DNA of 64,000 nt from G965205525 sp965205525 (GTDB taxonomy: Bacteria; Pseudomonadota; Gammaproteobacteria; JABABF01): NCBI GenBank assembly GCA_965205525.1, contig OZ242171.1, positions 186,001-250,000 on the forward strand. Reading direction: 5' to 3'. This document shows positions 1 to 9,117 of this stretch, one piece after another. Every line of letters begins with the position of its first letter. The first letter of the stretch is position 1. The translations under genes and the position numbers were made by a program. The notes below the pieces were generated by a model. The model ran no database searches and was not told the DNA's origin. It saw only the letters and a program-made list of their open reading frames with translations.

Positions 1-67
1 GGCGGTGGGCGGCATGTCAAGAGCTGTCGTTAAGTCGTTAAGTATTGGAAGAGCGCCAGCTTGGCAA

Positions 68-2761
68 CTAAGCGGCTCGGCGAGCGCTGCGGGCCAATTC
101 CTTGCAAATTGCCTGCTCAATTTTGGAGCGCAGTCCCTTGCTGAGGATCGGCCCCCCCGCATTTTCTGTGAGATAGAAAATATCATCCACCCGCTCTCCC
201 AAGGTCGTGATGCGGGCACCTAGCAGTTCCAGCGGGAAACGGCTGAGCACACGGGCGACGCTGGCCAGCAGCCCCGGGCGATCAGGGGTGGTCACTTCCA
301 GGACACTGTAGTGCTTGCTGGGTGCGGTGCTGATCACAGCGGATATTGGCACAGAAAATTTTCTGACCTGTATGGGCTCTAGCCGCCGCACCCTGTCGGG
401 GGCACGCTCTGGATCCTGCAGCTGCGCATCCAAGGCCATTCGCAGCTGCTGCAGATCGGCTGAATCTTCTCCGATGCTCTTGCTATCCCGGTCTAGTACA
501 AAAAATGTATACAGCGTATGCTTGTCGGCGGCCCGGAAAATATGTGCATCCTGCACACTTAGTTCCAGCTGCTCTATTATGCTGGTGATGATGGCAAATA
601 ATCGGTCGTGGTGCGGTGCATAGACAAAGATTTGTGTCGCCTGCTCAAAATCGGATTCGCCTTGGTTGCGAATCATGATTAAGGGTTCGGATTTGCTTGC
701 ATGTCCGATGATGCCCGCCGTATGCCATGCCACATCTTGCGGCTTCTCGCGCAGGAAATAATCTTTGCCAATATCTGCCCAGGCGGACTGCACCGTCTGC
801 CGTGAAATGCCGTCTTGCGCTCGCAGCAGCCCCCACGCAGCTGCTTTTGCATCCTCTGCGCGGGAATGCCGATCGCCCCCTGCCGTGCTGCCGTGCAGCA
901 GGGCATGCTTTGCCTGCAGGTAGAGCTCGCGCAGCAGTGTGGCTCGCCATGCATTCCACAGCGACGGATTGGTGGCGGAGATATCCGCGGCGGTCAGCGC
1001 ATAGAGATAATCTAAGCGCTCCTGGTTGTCGACAGTGGCAACAAATTTCTGTATCACGGCCGGGTCGGAGATATCATTGCGCTGTGCGGTCATAGACATA
1101 TACAGGTGATTGCGCACCAGCCAGGCAACCAGCGCGGTGTCCTGCTTACCAATGGCGTGGCGCCGGCAGAAGGCGATGGCATCGCGCTCCCCCAGCACCG
1201 AGTGATCGCCGCCCCGCCCCTTGGCGATGTCATGGTAGATGCCGGCGACGTACAGCAGTTCTATTTTTCTCAGGCGCCGCACGATGCCGGCGGCAACTGG
1301 AAACCGGTGTTTTTCCTCCGGCTTATTGAAGCGGCGCAAGTTCAGCACTACTTGGATCGTGTGGGCATCCACCGTGTAGACATGGAAAAGATCATGCTGC
1401 ATTTGGCCGGTAATGCGGTGGAATTCCGGCAGGTAGCGGCCCAGTATTCCGTACCGTCGCATGCGATGCAGCTGTGTCGCCACCCGATGCGGTGCCCGCA
1501 GCAGTGCCATAAATAGCTTGGCGTGCTTCGGGTTGCCTCGGAATTCTTTGTTAACCAAGTGCCGATGCTCGCGAATCAGCCGGATCGTAGAGGCGCGTAC
1601 GTCGCTAATTTCCCTATGCTGGGCCATCAATACAAAGATTTCCAGCAGCGCAGATGGATTTTTTGCAAATATATTGGGCCGCGTGACCTCTATGCAGCCA
1701 TTGCGTATTTGGAAGCGCGCATTTAATCGCTGTATATGCACTGGCTCGCAGGCATAAATCACCTGTTCATTGAAATTCTGAATCAGCACATCGCCGAGCT
1801 CACCCAATCGCAGAGTCCAGCGGTAGTAGTGTTTCATGAACTGCTCCACAGCCAGGCCGAGGGGCTGCTGGTCGCTGTAGCCGAACATGGGTGCCAAGGT
1901 GCGCTGCAAGTCAAAATGCAGGCGGTCCTCGCAGGATCCGCTCAGCATGTGCATGCCGTAGCGCACGCGCCAGAGGAAGTCCTGTCCGCCCTGCAAAAGC
2001 CGCAACTCGGCATGGCTGAGCAGTCCGCTTTTTACCAGCTCCCTCATGTGCGAGGTGCCGAAATGCCGTCGCGCAATCCAGCGAAAGGTTTGAATATCGC
2101 GCAAGCCCCCGGGAGAATTCTTCAAGTTGGGCTCCAGGCTGTATTCTGTGTCCGCGTAGCGCTGACGGCGTGCCAGTTGCTCCTGCAGTTTGGCACTGCA
2201 GAATGCAGTGCTGGACCACATTTGGTTCGGGCCGGTGAGGGCCATCATGTCGCGGTGCAGCTGCCGTGAGCCGGCCAGGTAGCGGGATTCCATCAGATTG
2301 GTGGCGATTGCCACATCCTCCGAGGCGTGAGTGGAGCATTCTTCCAGGGAGCGCACGCTGTGTCCGACCGTGATTTTCAAATCCCATAGGAATGCTACGA
2401 ATTGTTCAATGCACTCCCGGTACAGTTCATGGTCATCGCGACGCAGCAGGATCAGCAGATCAATATCGGAATGGGGGTGCAGCTCCCGGCGTCCGTACCC
2501 CCCCACCGCTGCCAGCGTGATGGAGCGGGATGCGGGCCAGCTGATATGGTGCCAGATGCGGCATAGAAGCTGGTCCATGAATTTTGCGCGACGGTGGAGC
2601 AGGGTGCGAATGCTATGCTGTGGGCTGAATTGGGCATGCAGCACCTGCGTAGCCTCTTCCAGCAGGGCCCGGCAGGCGGCGGGGGTTGGCACTTCCAGCT
2701 GGACCGGGTCTGGCAGCACCGGCGGGTCGCGCTGCGCCTTGGCTTTTATTCTTCGGGGCAT
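68..2761 (-). CDS. glnD: [Protein-PII] uridylyltransferase / UMP-removing enzyme GlnD
   Basis: Bifunctional nitrogen sensor that adds UMP to PII proteins when glutamine is low and removes it when glutamine is high; cytoplasmic. At 897 aa it has the usual family length. The nucleotidyltransferase motif GGYGRRELHPHSDIDLL lies near residues 87-103, with the metal-binding Asp pair in DID. A mid-protein HD domain carries HDIAKGRGGDHS, and two ACT regions sit at the C-terminus, the last with LEVTTPDRPGLLA. The ATG at 2761 is 4 nt after the map stop, so map-glnD form one transcript. GlnE, the other arm of this nitrogen cascade, is at the far end of the window. Identification is secure. Confidence 0.97.
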   Translation of the reverse strand: MPRRIKAKAQRDPPVLPDPVQLEVPTPAACRALLEEATQVLHAQFSPQHSIRTLLHRRAKFMDQLLCRIWHHISWPASRSITLAAVGGYGRRELHPHSDIDLLILLRRDDHELYRECIEQFVAFLWDLKITVGHSVRSLEECSTHASEDVAIATNLMESRYLAGSRQLHRDMMALTGPNQMWSSTAFCSAKLQEQLARRQRYADTEYSLEPNLKNSPGGLRDIQTFRWIARRHFGTSHMRELVKSGLLSHAELRLLQGGQDFLWRVRYGMHMLSGSCEDRLHFDLQRTLAPMFGYSDQQPLGLAVEQFMKHYYRWTLRLGELGDVLIQNFNEQVIYACEPVHIQRLNARFQIRNGCIEVTRPNIFAKNPSALLEIFVLMAQHREISDVRASTIRLIREHRHLVNKEFRGNPKHAKLFMALLRAPHRVATQLHRMRRYGILGRYLPEFHRITGQMQHDLFHVYTVDAHTIQVVLNLRRFNKPEEKHRFPVAAGIVRRLRKIELLYVAGIYHDIAKGRGGDHSVLGERDAIAFCRRHAIGKQDTALVAWLVRNHLYMSMTAQRNDISDPAVIQKFVATVDNQERLDYLYALTAADISATNPSLWNAWRATLLRELYLQAKHALLHGSTAGGDRHSRAEDAKAAAWGLLRAQDGISRQTVQSAWADIGKDYFLREKPQDVAWHTAGIIGHASKSEPLIMIRNQGESDFEQATQIFVYAPHHDRLFAIITSIIEQLELSVQDAHIFRAADKHTLYTFFVLDRDSKSIGEDSADLQQLRMALDAQLQDPERAPDRVRRLEPIQVRKFSVPISAVISTAPSKHYSVLEVTTPDRPGLLASVARVLSRFPLELLGARITTLGERVDDIFYLTENAGGPILSKGLRSKIEQAICKELARSARRAA

Positions 2762-2765
2762 ACGC

Positions 2766-3539
2766 TCACAGCACCTCTCCGGTGCGGGCTGTCAGCACTT
2801 CGCAGCCATCTCTGCTGACTGCCAGCGTATGCTCCCACTGGGCTGATAATCTCTTGTCGCAGGTTTCCGCGGTCCAGCCATCGTGCCGGCTGACCACCAC
2901 TTGGGGTTTTCCGGCATTGAGCATCGGCTCTATGGTAAAGGTCATCCCTTCCCGAAGCGTCAGCCCGGTTCCCGGGGTGCCGTAGTGCAGCACCTGCGGC
3001 TCTTCGTGGAATTGGCGGCCGATGCCGTGGCCGCAGAAGTCGCGCACTACAGAATAATGGTGTTTCTCCGCATGCTGCTGGATGAGATGGCCGATGTCCC
3101 CGAGTCGCGTTCCCGGGCGCACCTGGTCTATGGCCATGCATAGGCATTCCCGGGCGATCTGCACCAGCCTCTGGGCATGCGGTGCCACCTTGCCCACCAG
3201 GAACATCACGCTGGTATCACCGTGGTAGCCATCCTTGATTACCGTAACATCTATATTGATGATGTCACCGTTTTTTAGGATTTTCTTCTCAGAAGGGATG
3301 CCATGGCACACCACATGGTTGACTGAGGTGCAGATGGAGCGGGGGAAGCCCCGGTAGTGCAGGGGAGCGGGATGCGCCTCCTGTACCTTCACTATGTGGT
3401 CATGGCACAGCTGGTCCAGCTGCCCGGTGCTGATGCCGGGGCGCACATGCTGGCCGATCATTTCCAGCACCTCCGCCGCCAGCCGCCCGGCGACACGCAT
3501 CTTGGCGACTTCTTCTACGGTCTTGATATGGACAGCCAT
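2766..3539 (-). CDS. map: Methionine aminopeptidase type I
   Basis: Removes the initiator methionine from nascent proteins. The 257-aa length is that of a type I enzyme without an N-terminal extension. Metal ligands are visible in NIDVTVIKDGYHGDTSVMF (two Asp), in HGIGRQFHEEP (His and Glu) and in the C-terminal EHTLAV segment. It is the first gene of the map-glnD pair and is transcribed away from rimP. In many gammaproteobacteria map faces rpsB-tsf; here the divergent neighbour is the rimP-nusA operon. Identification is secure. Confidence 0.97.
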   Translation of the reverse strand: MAVHIKTVEEVAKMRVAGRLAAEVLEMIGQHVRPGISTGQLDQLCHDHIVKVQEAHPAPLHYRGFPRSICTSVNHVVCHGIPSEKKILKNGDIINIDVTVIKDGYHGDTSVMFLVGKVAPHAQRLVQIARECLCMAIDQVRPGTRLGDIGHLIQQHAEKHHYSVVRDFCGHGIGRQFHEEPQVLHYGTPGTGLTLREGMTFTIEPMLNAGKPQVVVSRHDGWTAETCDKRLSAQWEHTLAVSRDGCEVLTARTGEVL

Positions 3540-3641
3540 GCTTGCAATCGGGGATAGGCTTGGAAAACGGATGCAATGCTAATTATAGGGTTGTCGTCGG
3601 GCTGAGACACAGGGCACGGGCTGAGGGCATGCCTGCAGGTA

Positions 3642-3669
3642 TTGACGGCAGGGAGGTTTCTGCCATAAT
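3642..3669 (+). promoter_or_regulatory. Probable sigma70 promoter for the rimP-nusA-infB transcript
   Basis: TTGACG at 3642-3647 is followed after 16 nt by CATAAT at 3664-3669 (or ATAATA at 17 nt). The predicted start near 3676 would give a leader of about 240 nt before the rimP start codon, with the terminator at 3801-3824 inside it. Confidence 0.55.
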
Positions 3670-3800
3670 AGACCGACTCCGGTGATGGATAAACAGTGTT
3701 GCAATCGGAGATGCAGGGTTGCAGAGCGCAGGGATGGGGGAGCGGCGGCAGCGCAGTGCGTTGCTTGTGGCGGGTTTGCAGTTTGTGCAGCCTAGGTTGA

Positions 3801-3824
3801 AAACCCCTTGCGAGGGGTTTTTTT
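3801..3824 (+). terminator. Intrinsic terminator / possible attenuator in the rimP leader
   Basis: AAACCCCT pairs with AGGGGTTT around a TGCG loop (3801-3820), and a seven-T run spans 3818-3824. No gene ends just upstream on this strand. It therefore either ends a short RNA of about 150 nt starting near 3676, or acts as an attenuator for the rimP-nusA-infB operon. Confidence 0.7.
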
Positions 3825-3916
3825 GTGCCGGACTGCATAGGGCAGACTGGCAGCGATGATCGGCTCGGCCGAGCGAATGGCGGGCGGGCAGACGTGAGAA
3901 GAGGCAGAGCGAAGCA

Positions 3917-4396
3917 GTGATTTCCGCATTGGTAAAAGAGTTTAGATGCATAGTGGAGCCCGTGGTGCAGTCTGCGGGCTTGGAGTTGTGGGGTTTGGAG
4001 TACTTGCCCCGGCGTCACGTTCCGCTGCTGCGCATCTTCATTGATACCGAGGATGGGGTGAATGTGGATGATTGCGAGCGGGTCAGTCGCCAGTTGAGCA
4101 GCGTGCTGGAGGTGGAAGACACCTTGCCTGGCAATTGCGATCTGGAGGTTTCATCCCCCGGCATTGATCGCTCGCTGTACGATCCGGAGCAGTACCAGCG
4201 CTTCGTGGGTGCCATGCTGCGCCTGCGCCTAGCCGCTCCCTTGGCGGGTAGACGTAATTTCAAGGGCCGCCTGCTGGCATGCCGAGACGGCAAGGCAACC
4301 TTGGATTTAGAGGGGCAGAGGTGTGATATTCCGTTAGAGCAGGTGGAGCGGGCAAACATAATCTCTGCGATTGACGCTATTCCATTGCAGGTGTGA
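3917..4396 (+). CDS. rimP: Ribosome maturation factor RimP
   Basis: Assists 30S ribosomal subunit maturation. The 159-aa product has the RimP core: RIFIDTEDGVNVDDCERVSRQ near residues 38-58, then CDLEVSSPGIDRSL, typical of the N-terminal domain, and a C-terminal SH3-like domain. The start is GTG at 3917. The stop at 4394-4396 lies just before nusA, the standard order rimP-nusA-infB. It is the first gene of the operon and its leader contains a terminator-like hairpin. Confidence 0.95.
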   Translation: MISALVKEFRCIVEPVVQSAGLELWGLEYLPRRHVPLLRIFIDTEDGVNVDDCERVSRQLSSVLEVEDTLPGNCDLEVSSPGIDRSLYDPEQYQRFVGAMLRLRLAAPLAGRRNFKGRLLACRDGKATLDLEGQRCDIPLEQVERANIISAIDAIPLQV

Positions 4397-4419
4397 AGAC
4401 CATGAAAGAGCAGCCAGTT

Positions 4420-6135
4420 ATGAATCTCAAGGATGTGCTGATAGTGGCGGAAGCGATTTCCGTTGAAAAGCAAGTCCCCTTGGAGACCGTCTTTGAAGCG
4501 ATTGAAAGTGCGCTGGCAGAGGCCACTCGCAGGAGCTACGAAGAGAAGAACAAAATCAGCATCGGTGTGCGTGTCGCCGTAGACCGCAACACAGGGGAGT
4601 ACAAGAGCTTTCGCACTTGGCAAGTGCGTGAGGAGGAGAGTGCCGAGGATACCGAGAATGATGAGGAAGGCACGGAAGGCGGGGAAGGCACGGAAGGCAC
4701 GGAAGGCGGGGAAGGCAGGGAAGTCAGGGAAGTCAGGGAAGGCAGAGAAGGCAGGGAAGGCAGGGAAGGCAGGGCAGGCAGGGCAGGCAGAGAAGTTAGG
4801 GAAGGCGAGGATGCCGACGCGGATGAACTCGATAGATTTAATCCAGACCTGCACCTGCTGCCCGATGATGAACGAGCCGCTGGCCTAGAGTTGGACGAGT
4901 TCTATGAAGAACCGATGGATAACATGACATTCAGCCGGGTTGCTGCGCAGCATGCTCGCCAGGTCATCGTGCGCCGGGTGCGGGATGCAGAGCGGGCGCA
5001 GATTCGGGAGGAGTACCAGAACCGTCTCGGCGAATTGCTAAACGGATCCATTGAAAGAGTATTGCGCGATGGCTACATATTGAAGCTGAATGACAACGTG
5101 GATGCTTATCTGCCGCGAGCGAGCACCATCGGTGATGAGCATTTTCATCCCGGCGACACAGTGAAGGCAATACTAGATAAGCTTGAACCAGAAAACCATG
5201 GTCCTCAGCTGGTTCTCAGCCGTACGATATCGGCGGTAATCATAGAGCTTTTCCGGTTGGAAGTGCCGGAGGTGGCAGAAGGGGTTATTGAAATCCGCGC
5301 AGTGGCCCGAGAGCCGGGCTCACGCGCAAAAATTGCGGTAAAGACTAATGACGGTCGCATAGATCCAATCGGTGTCTGCGTGGGCATGCGGGGTTCTCGG
5401 GTATTGGCTGTATCCGAGCAGCTAAACGGCGAGCGCGTTGATATCGTGCTGTGGGACGATAGCCCCGCTCAGATGGTTATCAATGCACTGGCACCGGCAG
5501 AGGTGAAATCTGTGCTTTTGGATGAGGAGAACTTGTCCATAGAAGTGGCCGTAAAAGAGGAGAGTCTGCCCCAGGCAGTGGGCGTGCGCGGGGAGAATGT
5601 GCGCCTGGCTAGCAGGCTCATCGGCTGGCGCATTGATATCATGAGCACTGAGCAGGCAGATGAAAAGCAGCAGAGCGAGAGCTCCAGGGAGGCTGCCAGC
5701 CTCGCTTGGAAACTGGATGTAGAAACCGCCGTGGGTGAGCAGCTAGTGGCCGCCGAGCTGAATTCGCTGGAGAGCATTGCCTTGCAGCCGGTTGAGGCTC
5801 TCACTGCCCTTGAGGGTGTGGACGAGAGCCTGGCGGCTGCTATTCAGGAGAAGGCAAATGACATGCTCTTGAAGCAGGAGCTGGGTGATGCCGAGGAGAT
5901 TACAGAAGAAGAAAAGGCTGCCAGCGGCCTGTTGCAGTTGGAAGGAATGGACAAGGATCTAATGCTGGCACTGGCAGAGCGGGGTATTCTCACCGTGGAA
6001 AACCTAGCGGAACAGGCAGTGGATGATTTGCTGGGAATTACAGGAATAGACGAGGAGCGTGCAGGTTTTCTAATCATGGCAGCCCGGGAGCCGTGGTTTG
6101 AGGAGCAGTCGCCGGAGAACACCGATTCCCCGTAA
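4420..6135 (+). CDS. nusA: Transcription termination/antitermination factor NusA with a repeat insert
   Basis: Binds RNA polymerase and modulates pausing, termination and antitermination. The start ATG at 4420 gives MNLKDVLIVAEA, which aligns with the E. coli N-terminus; ATG at 4402 is an in-frame alternative. Order: RNAP-binding N-terminal domain, S1 domain, two KH domains (RIDPIGVCVGMRGSRV, then GVRGENVRLASRLIGW), and two C-terminal acidic helix-hairpin repeats. At 571 aa it is longer than E. coli NusA (495 aa). Much of the excess is a low-complexity block of Glu-Gly-Arg tripeptides after FRTWQV, inside the N-terminal domain, encoded by sixteen 9-nt repeats. The frame stays open and every domain is intact, so the gene looks functional. 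Confidence 0.95.
   Translation: MNLKDVLIVAEAISVEKQVPLETVFEAIESALAEATRRSYEEKNKISIGVRVAVDRNTGEYKSFRTWQVREEESAEDTENDEEGTEGGEGTEGTEGGEGREVREVREGREGREGREGRAGRAGREVREGEDADADELDRFNPDLHLLPDDERAAGLELDEFYEEPMDNMTFSRVAAQHARQVIVRRVRDAERAQIREEYQNRLGELLNGSIERVLRDGYILKLNDNVDAYLPRASTIGDEHFHPGDTVKAILDKLEPENHGPQLVLSRTISAVIIELFRLEVPEVAEGVIEIRAVAREPGSRAKIAVKTNDGRIDPIGVCVGMRGSRVLAVSEQLNGERVDIVLWDDSPAQMVINALAPAEVKSVLLDEENLSIEVAVKEESLPQAVGVRGENVRLASRLIGWRIDIMSTEQADEKQQSESSREAASLAWKLDVETAVGEQLVAAELNSLESIALQPVEALTALEGVDESLAAAIQEKANDMLLKQELGDAEEITEEEKAASGLLQLEGMDKDLMLALAERGILTVENLAEQAVDDLLGITGIDEERAGFLIMAAREPWFEEQSPENTDSP
4666..4809 (+). repeat. Sixteen tandem 9-nt repeats inside nusA
   Basis: Sixteen consecutive units of the GAAGGCAGG type run from 4666 to 4809. 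Variants include GAAGGCACG, GAAGGCGGG, GAAGTCAGG and GCAGGCAGG. They encode tripeptides EGT, EGG, EGR, EVR and AGR. The 9-nt period preserves frame, so expansion or contraction changes the length of the NusA insert without breaking the gene. Confidence 0.95.
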
Positions 6136-6163
6136 AGGCTGGGGATAGGAATGGAGAGACAGT

Positions 6164-8707
6164 ATGCCGAAGTTAACAGTCAAGGCCCTGGCGGATCAGC
6201 TCAAGAAACCGCTGGAGGAAATGCTCGGCGTAATACAGTCTGCTGGCCTCAGCCATACCAGCGGCGACGAGGAAGTTTCAGCTGCAGATAAAAAAACATT
6301 AGTACAGCATTTGGTGAAAGCGCGCGCTGGGGGCGCCGCTGCTCAGTCCGCCAAGGTGAGCCAGCAGAATGCCGCTACCCAGGGCGGACGGACGGTAGAT
6401 GTCAAAGTGCGGCGCCGCAATGTGGCTAAAAAGACCGAGACGGCTGTGTCGTCGGGCACTCCCTCGGTAGATAATTTGGAAGAGAATCGGCGTCAGGCTG
6501 CTGAAGAGAAGAACCGACTTCGGGAAGAGGAGCAGCGACAGCAGGACGAGGCAGAGAAGCGCAAGGAGGCAAAGCAGCAGGAAGAGAAGAAGGAACAGAA
6601 AATTCGGGCAAGTAAAAAGGATAAGAAACCGGAACGGAGCGGACAGACGCAAGGAGCATTGGAGCAGACCGAAGGGCAGGCCACTCCGTCGTCGGCTCGT
6701 CGCAAGCCCGATGGGCGGGTTGGCTTAAAGCTGCCGAGGCGGCGGCGCACTGGACCGCTGATTGGCGAAGATGGCCGCCGCAACGAAAAGCAGCGTGCGG
6801 TTGACCAGGCCCTGATTGAGAATACCGAGGGGAAAGCAGCGATCGGAAAACTTGCTGCCCGTCACGCTGTAGTCGGGACGCTAAAAGCAGACGATTTTAT
6901 TCAAAAGTTTGTGCGACCGACTAAAAATATTGTCCGGGAAATTGTCTTGAACGATGAGATTCCTGTTGTTGCTCTCGCTCGGCAGATGGCGATTAAAGTT
7001 GATGCATTGCTCCAATTGGCGGAGAAATTTGGTCTCAGTATCGGGGCCGATGAAACGATTGATCACGACACAGCCAAGGTCTTGGCGGAAGAAATGGGGC
7101 ACCAGACAACCACAGCTGAATCACTTTCTGCTGAAAATGCTCTGCAGCTTGCGATCGTTGCTAAAGGCACGCCGGAGCCGCGTTCTCCCGTAATCACCGT
7201 GATGGGCCATGTGGACCATGGCAAAACCTCGCTGTTGGACTATATTCGTCGCACCGGGGTGGCTGCAGAAGAGGCGGGCGGGATTACCCAGCGCATCGGC
7301 GCCTACCGAGTGCATACCGAGCAAGGGGATATCACCTTCATTGATACGCCGGGACACGCTGCGTTCAGCGCCATGCGCGCCCGGGGCGCACAGTGTACGG
7401 ATATAGTCATCTTGGTGGTGGCGGCCGACGATGGAGTCAAACCGCAGACCTTAGAGGCCGTGCAGCATGCCCGCGCCGCCAAAGTGCCCATAGTGGTGGC
7501 GATCAACAAGATAGACCGCGAAGATGCCGACACGGAGAAAGTGCGCCGTGAACTGGCCGCCGCCGAGGTGGTGCCCGAAAATTGGGGCGGCGATGTGCAG
7601 TTCGTGCATGTCTCGGCTTTGAATGGTGAAGGGGTGGACAAGTTGCTAGAAGCGGTGCTTCTGCAGGCTGAGCTTTTAGATCTGCGCGTGCCCCGTGATG
7701 TGCCGGCTAGCGGAGTTATTTTGGAGTCCCGCCTTGATAAAGGTTATGGGCCCGTGGCATCGCTTCTGGTGCGCAACGGTACCCTGCGGGTGGGCGATAT
7801 GTTTCTGGCCGGTGACTGTTACGGTCGTGTGCGCAGCATGGTTGACGAAAATGGCGAGAATGTAAAAGAAGTTTTCCCCTCCATGCCAGTAGAGGTAATT
7901 GGCTTGCGTGCCGTGCCGGCTGTCGGGGTCACTTTTGCTGTGGTGCAGGACGAGCCGAAGGCGCGGGAGATCGCGACCCTGTATGCGGGTCCCAAGCAGC
8001 AGACTGCAACTCTCGTCAAGCAGCCGCAGCCAGCCGTTGAAAATATTGAAGAAGCTTTTTCCAATCGCACCGAAGCAGATGCCCGCAAGGAGCTCAACTT
8101 GGTGCTGAAAGCGGATACTCGGGGCTCGGTGGAGGCACTGCGTGCCGCCTTGTCTGAAATCAGCATAAAAGATGCAGAACTGCGCATATTGCTTGCCGGG
8201 GTCGGTGCCATCACAGAATCGGATATTAGCTTGGCATTTAGTTCCAATGCCTTGGTGTTCGGCTTTAACGTGCGTGCTGACACGGCGGCCCGCAAACTGG
8301 CTGAGGCAGAGGGAGTGGACATGCGCTATTACAGTGTCATTTATGCCATGATAGATGATGCCCAGCAGGTCATGGAGGGGCTGCTGGTGCCGGAGCCGCA
8401 TGAAAAGATTGTCGGTATCGCCGAGGTGCAGGAGGTGTTCCGCGCCTCTGGGTATGGCCAGGCAGCGGGTTGCATTGTCCGGGAGGGCACGGTGCATTGC
8501 AGCAAGCCGATCCGTGTCCTGCGGAATAGTATTGTGGTTTTTGAAGGAGCGCTGGATTCTCTGCGTCGCTTCAAAAAGGATGTCACCGAGGTGCGCAGCG
8601 GCACCGAGTGTGGTATTGGTGTGAAAAATTACAACGACATAAAAGTCGGCGATCAAATTGAAGTATTTGAAGCCCATCGGGAAAAATCTGTTTCCCGCAG
8701 ATCGTGA
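6164..8707 (+). CDS. infB: Translation initiation factor IF-2
   Basis: GTPase that delivers initiator tRNA to the 30S subunit. The 847-aa product has an IF2 N-terminal subdomain (LTVKALADQLKKPLEEML), then a charged Lys/Glu-rich stretch around residues 100-175. A second IF2N region follows, then the G domain with GHVDHGKT near residue 347, DTPGHAAF and NKID. The ATG at 6164 is preceded by GGAGAGAC. It lies 28 nt after nusA in the conserved order and its stop overlaps the start region of rbfA. Confidence 0.97.
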   Translation: MPKLTVKALADQLKKPLEEMLGVIQSAGLSHTSGDEEVSAADKKTLVQHLVKARAGGAAAQSAKVSQQNAATQGGRTVDVKVRRRNVAKKTETAVSSGTPSVDNLEENRRQAAEEKNRLREEEQRQQDEAEKRKEAKQQEEKKEQKIRASKKDKKPERSGQTQGALEQTEGQATPSSARRKPDGRVGLKLPRRRRTGPLIGEDGRRNEKQRAVDQALIENTEGKAAIGKLAARHAVVGTLKADDFIQKFVRPTKNIVREIVLNDEIPVVALARQMAIKVDALLQLAEKFGLSIGADETIDHDTAKVLAEEMGHQTTTAESLSAENALQLAIVAKGTPEPRSPVITVMGHVDHGKTSLLDYIRRTGVAAEEAGGITQRIGAYRVHTEQGDITFIDTPGHAAFSAMRARGAQCTDIVILVVAADDGVKPQTLEAVQHARAAKVPIVVAINKIDREDADTEKVRRELAAAEVVPENWGGDVQFVHVSALNGEGVDKLLEAVLLQAELLDLRVPRDVPASGVILESRLDKGYGPVASLLVRNGTLRVGDMFLAGDCYGRVRSMVDENGENVKEVFPSMPVEVIGLRAVPAVGVTFAVVQDEPKAREIATLYAGPKQQTATLVKQPQPAVENIEEAFSNRTEADARKELNLVLKADTRGSVEALRAALSEISIKDAELRILLAGVGAITESDISLAFSSNALVFGFNVRADTAARKLAEAEGVDMRYYSVIYAMIDDAQQVMEGLLVPEPHEKIVGIAEVQEVFRASGYGQAAGCIVREGTVHCSKPIRVLRNSIVVFEGALDSLRRFKKDVTEVRSGTECGIGVKNYNDIKVGDQIEVFEAHREKSVSRRS

Positions 8708-8727
8708 TCGGCAGGACGGTAGCTGCG

Positions 8728-9117
8728 ATGCCGTCTTCAAACCATATGGAGCGAGCTGCAGCTTGGCTGCGCTCTGAATTGGGCCGTGTCATACAGAGTG
8801 AATTACGAGATCCTCGTGTTGGCATGGTCAGTGTCACCGGCCTTTCCCTCAGTCGTGACCGCCGTCGTGCGGAGATCTATGTAACTGTCGCTGGCCATGA
8901 TAGTGCGCAGTGTGCTGGGGAAGCGCTAGAGGTTCTTAATGGTGCCAGCGGATACTTGCAGTCTCGGCTGGCATCGGTGGGGCGAATGCGCACTGTGCCG
9001 CGGTTAAGATTTCGCTATGACCCCGGGGTAGAGCAGGGCCGGCGTATTGATGCACTGATGGCAAAGATGGACAGCGCACAGCCTGACCCGCCTGCGGACA
9101 ACAGCGGGGACGCCTAA
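8728..9117 (+). CDS. rbfA: Ribosome-binding factor A
   Basis: 30S maturation factor of the RbfA family (129 aa). The KH-like core shows ELRDPRVGMVSVTGLSLSRD followed by AEIYVTV, as in the family. I take the ATG at 8728; a GTG at 8704 overlaps the infB stop and would add eight residues without family support. The stop TAA overlaps the truB start in a TAATG, implying translational coupling. Confidence 0.93.
   Translation: MPSSNHMERAAAWLRSELGRVIQSELRDPRVGMVSVTGLSLSRDRRRAEIYVTVAGHDSAQCAGEALEVLNGASGYLQSRLASVGRMRTVPRLRFRYDPGVEQGRRIDALMAKMDSAQPDPPADNSGDA

Larger units (their letters stand above)
3540..3916. other. Divergent map/rimP intergenic region
   Basis: A 377-nt gap between divergently transcribed map and rimP. 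It holds a good sigma70-type promoter on the plus strand and a strong intrinsic terminator before rimP, both listed separately. I looked for the initiator-Met or Leu tRNA that often precedes rimP-nusA in gammaproteobacteria and did not find a cloverleaf or a TTCRANNC T-loop. Open frames here lack family character and are probably chance. Confidence 0.6.

Noticed and set aside
3670..3830. A tRNA or the 4.5S signal-recognition RNA ahead of rimP
   Set aside because: No T-loop consensus, no acceptor stem ending in CCA, and no GGAAGGAAGCAGC-type SRP loop were found.
4015..4854. Open frame of 279 codons on the minus strand with repeated Phe-Pro-Ala peptides
   Set aside because: It is the antisense of the 9-nt repeats in nusA; the frame is open only because the repeat lacks stops. 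nusA on the plus strand is clearly the coding strand.
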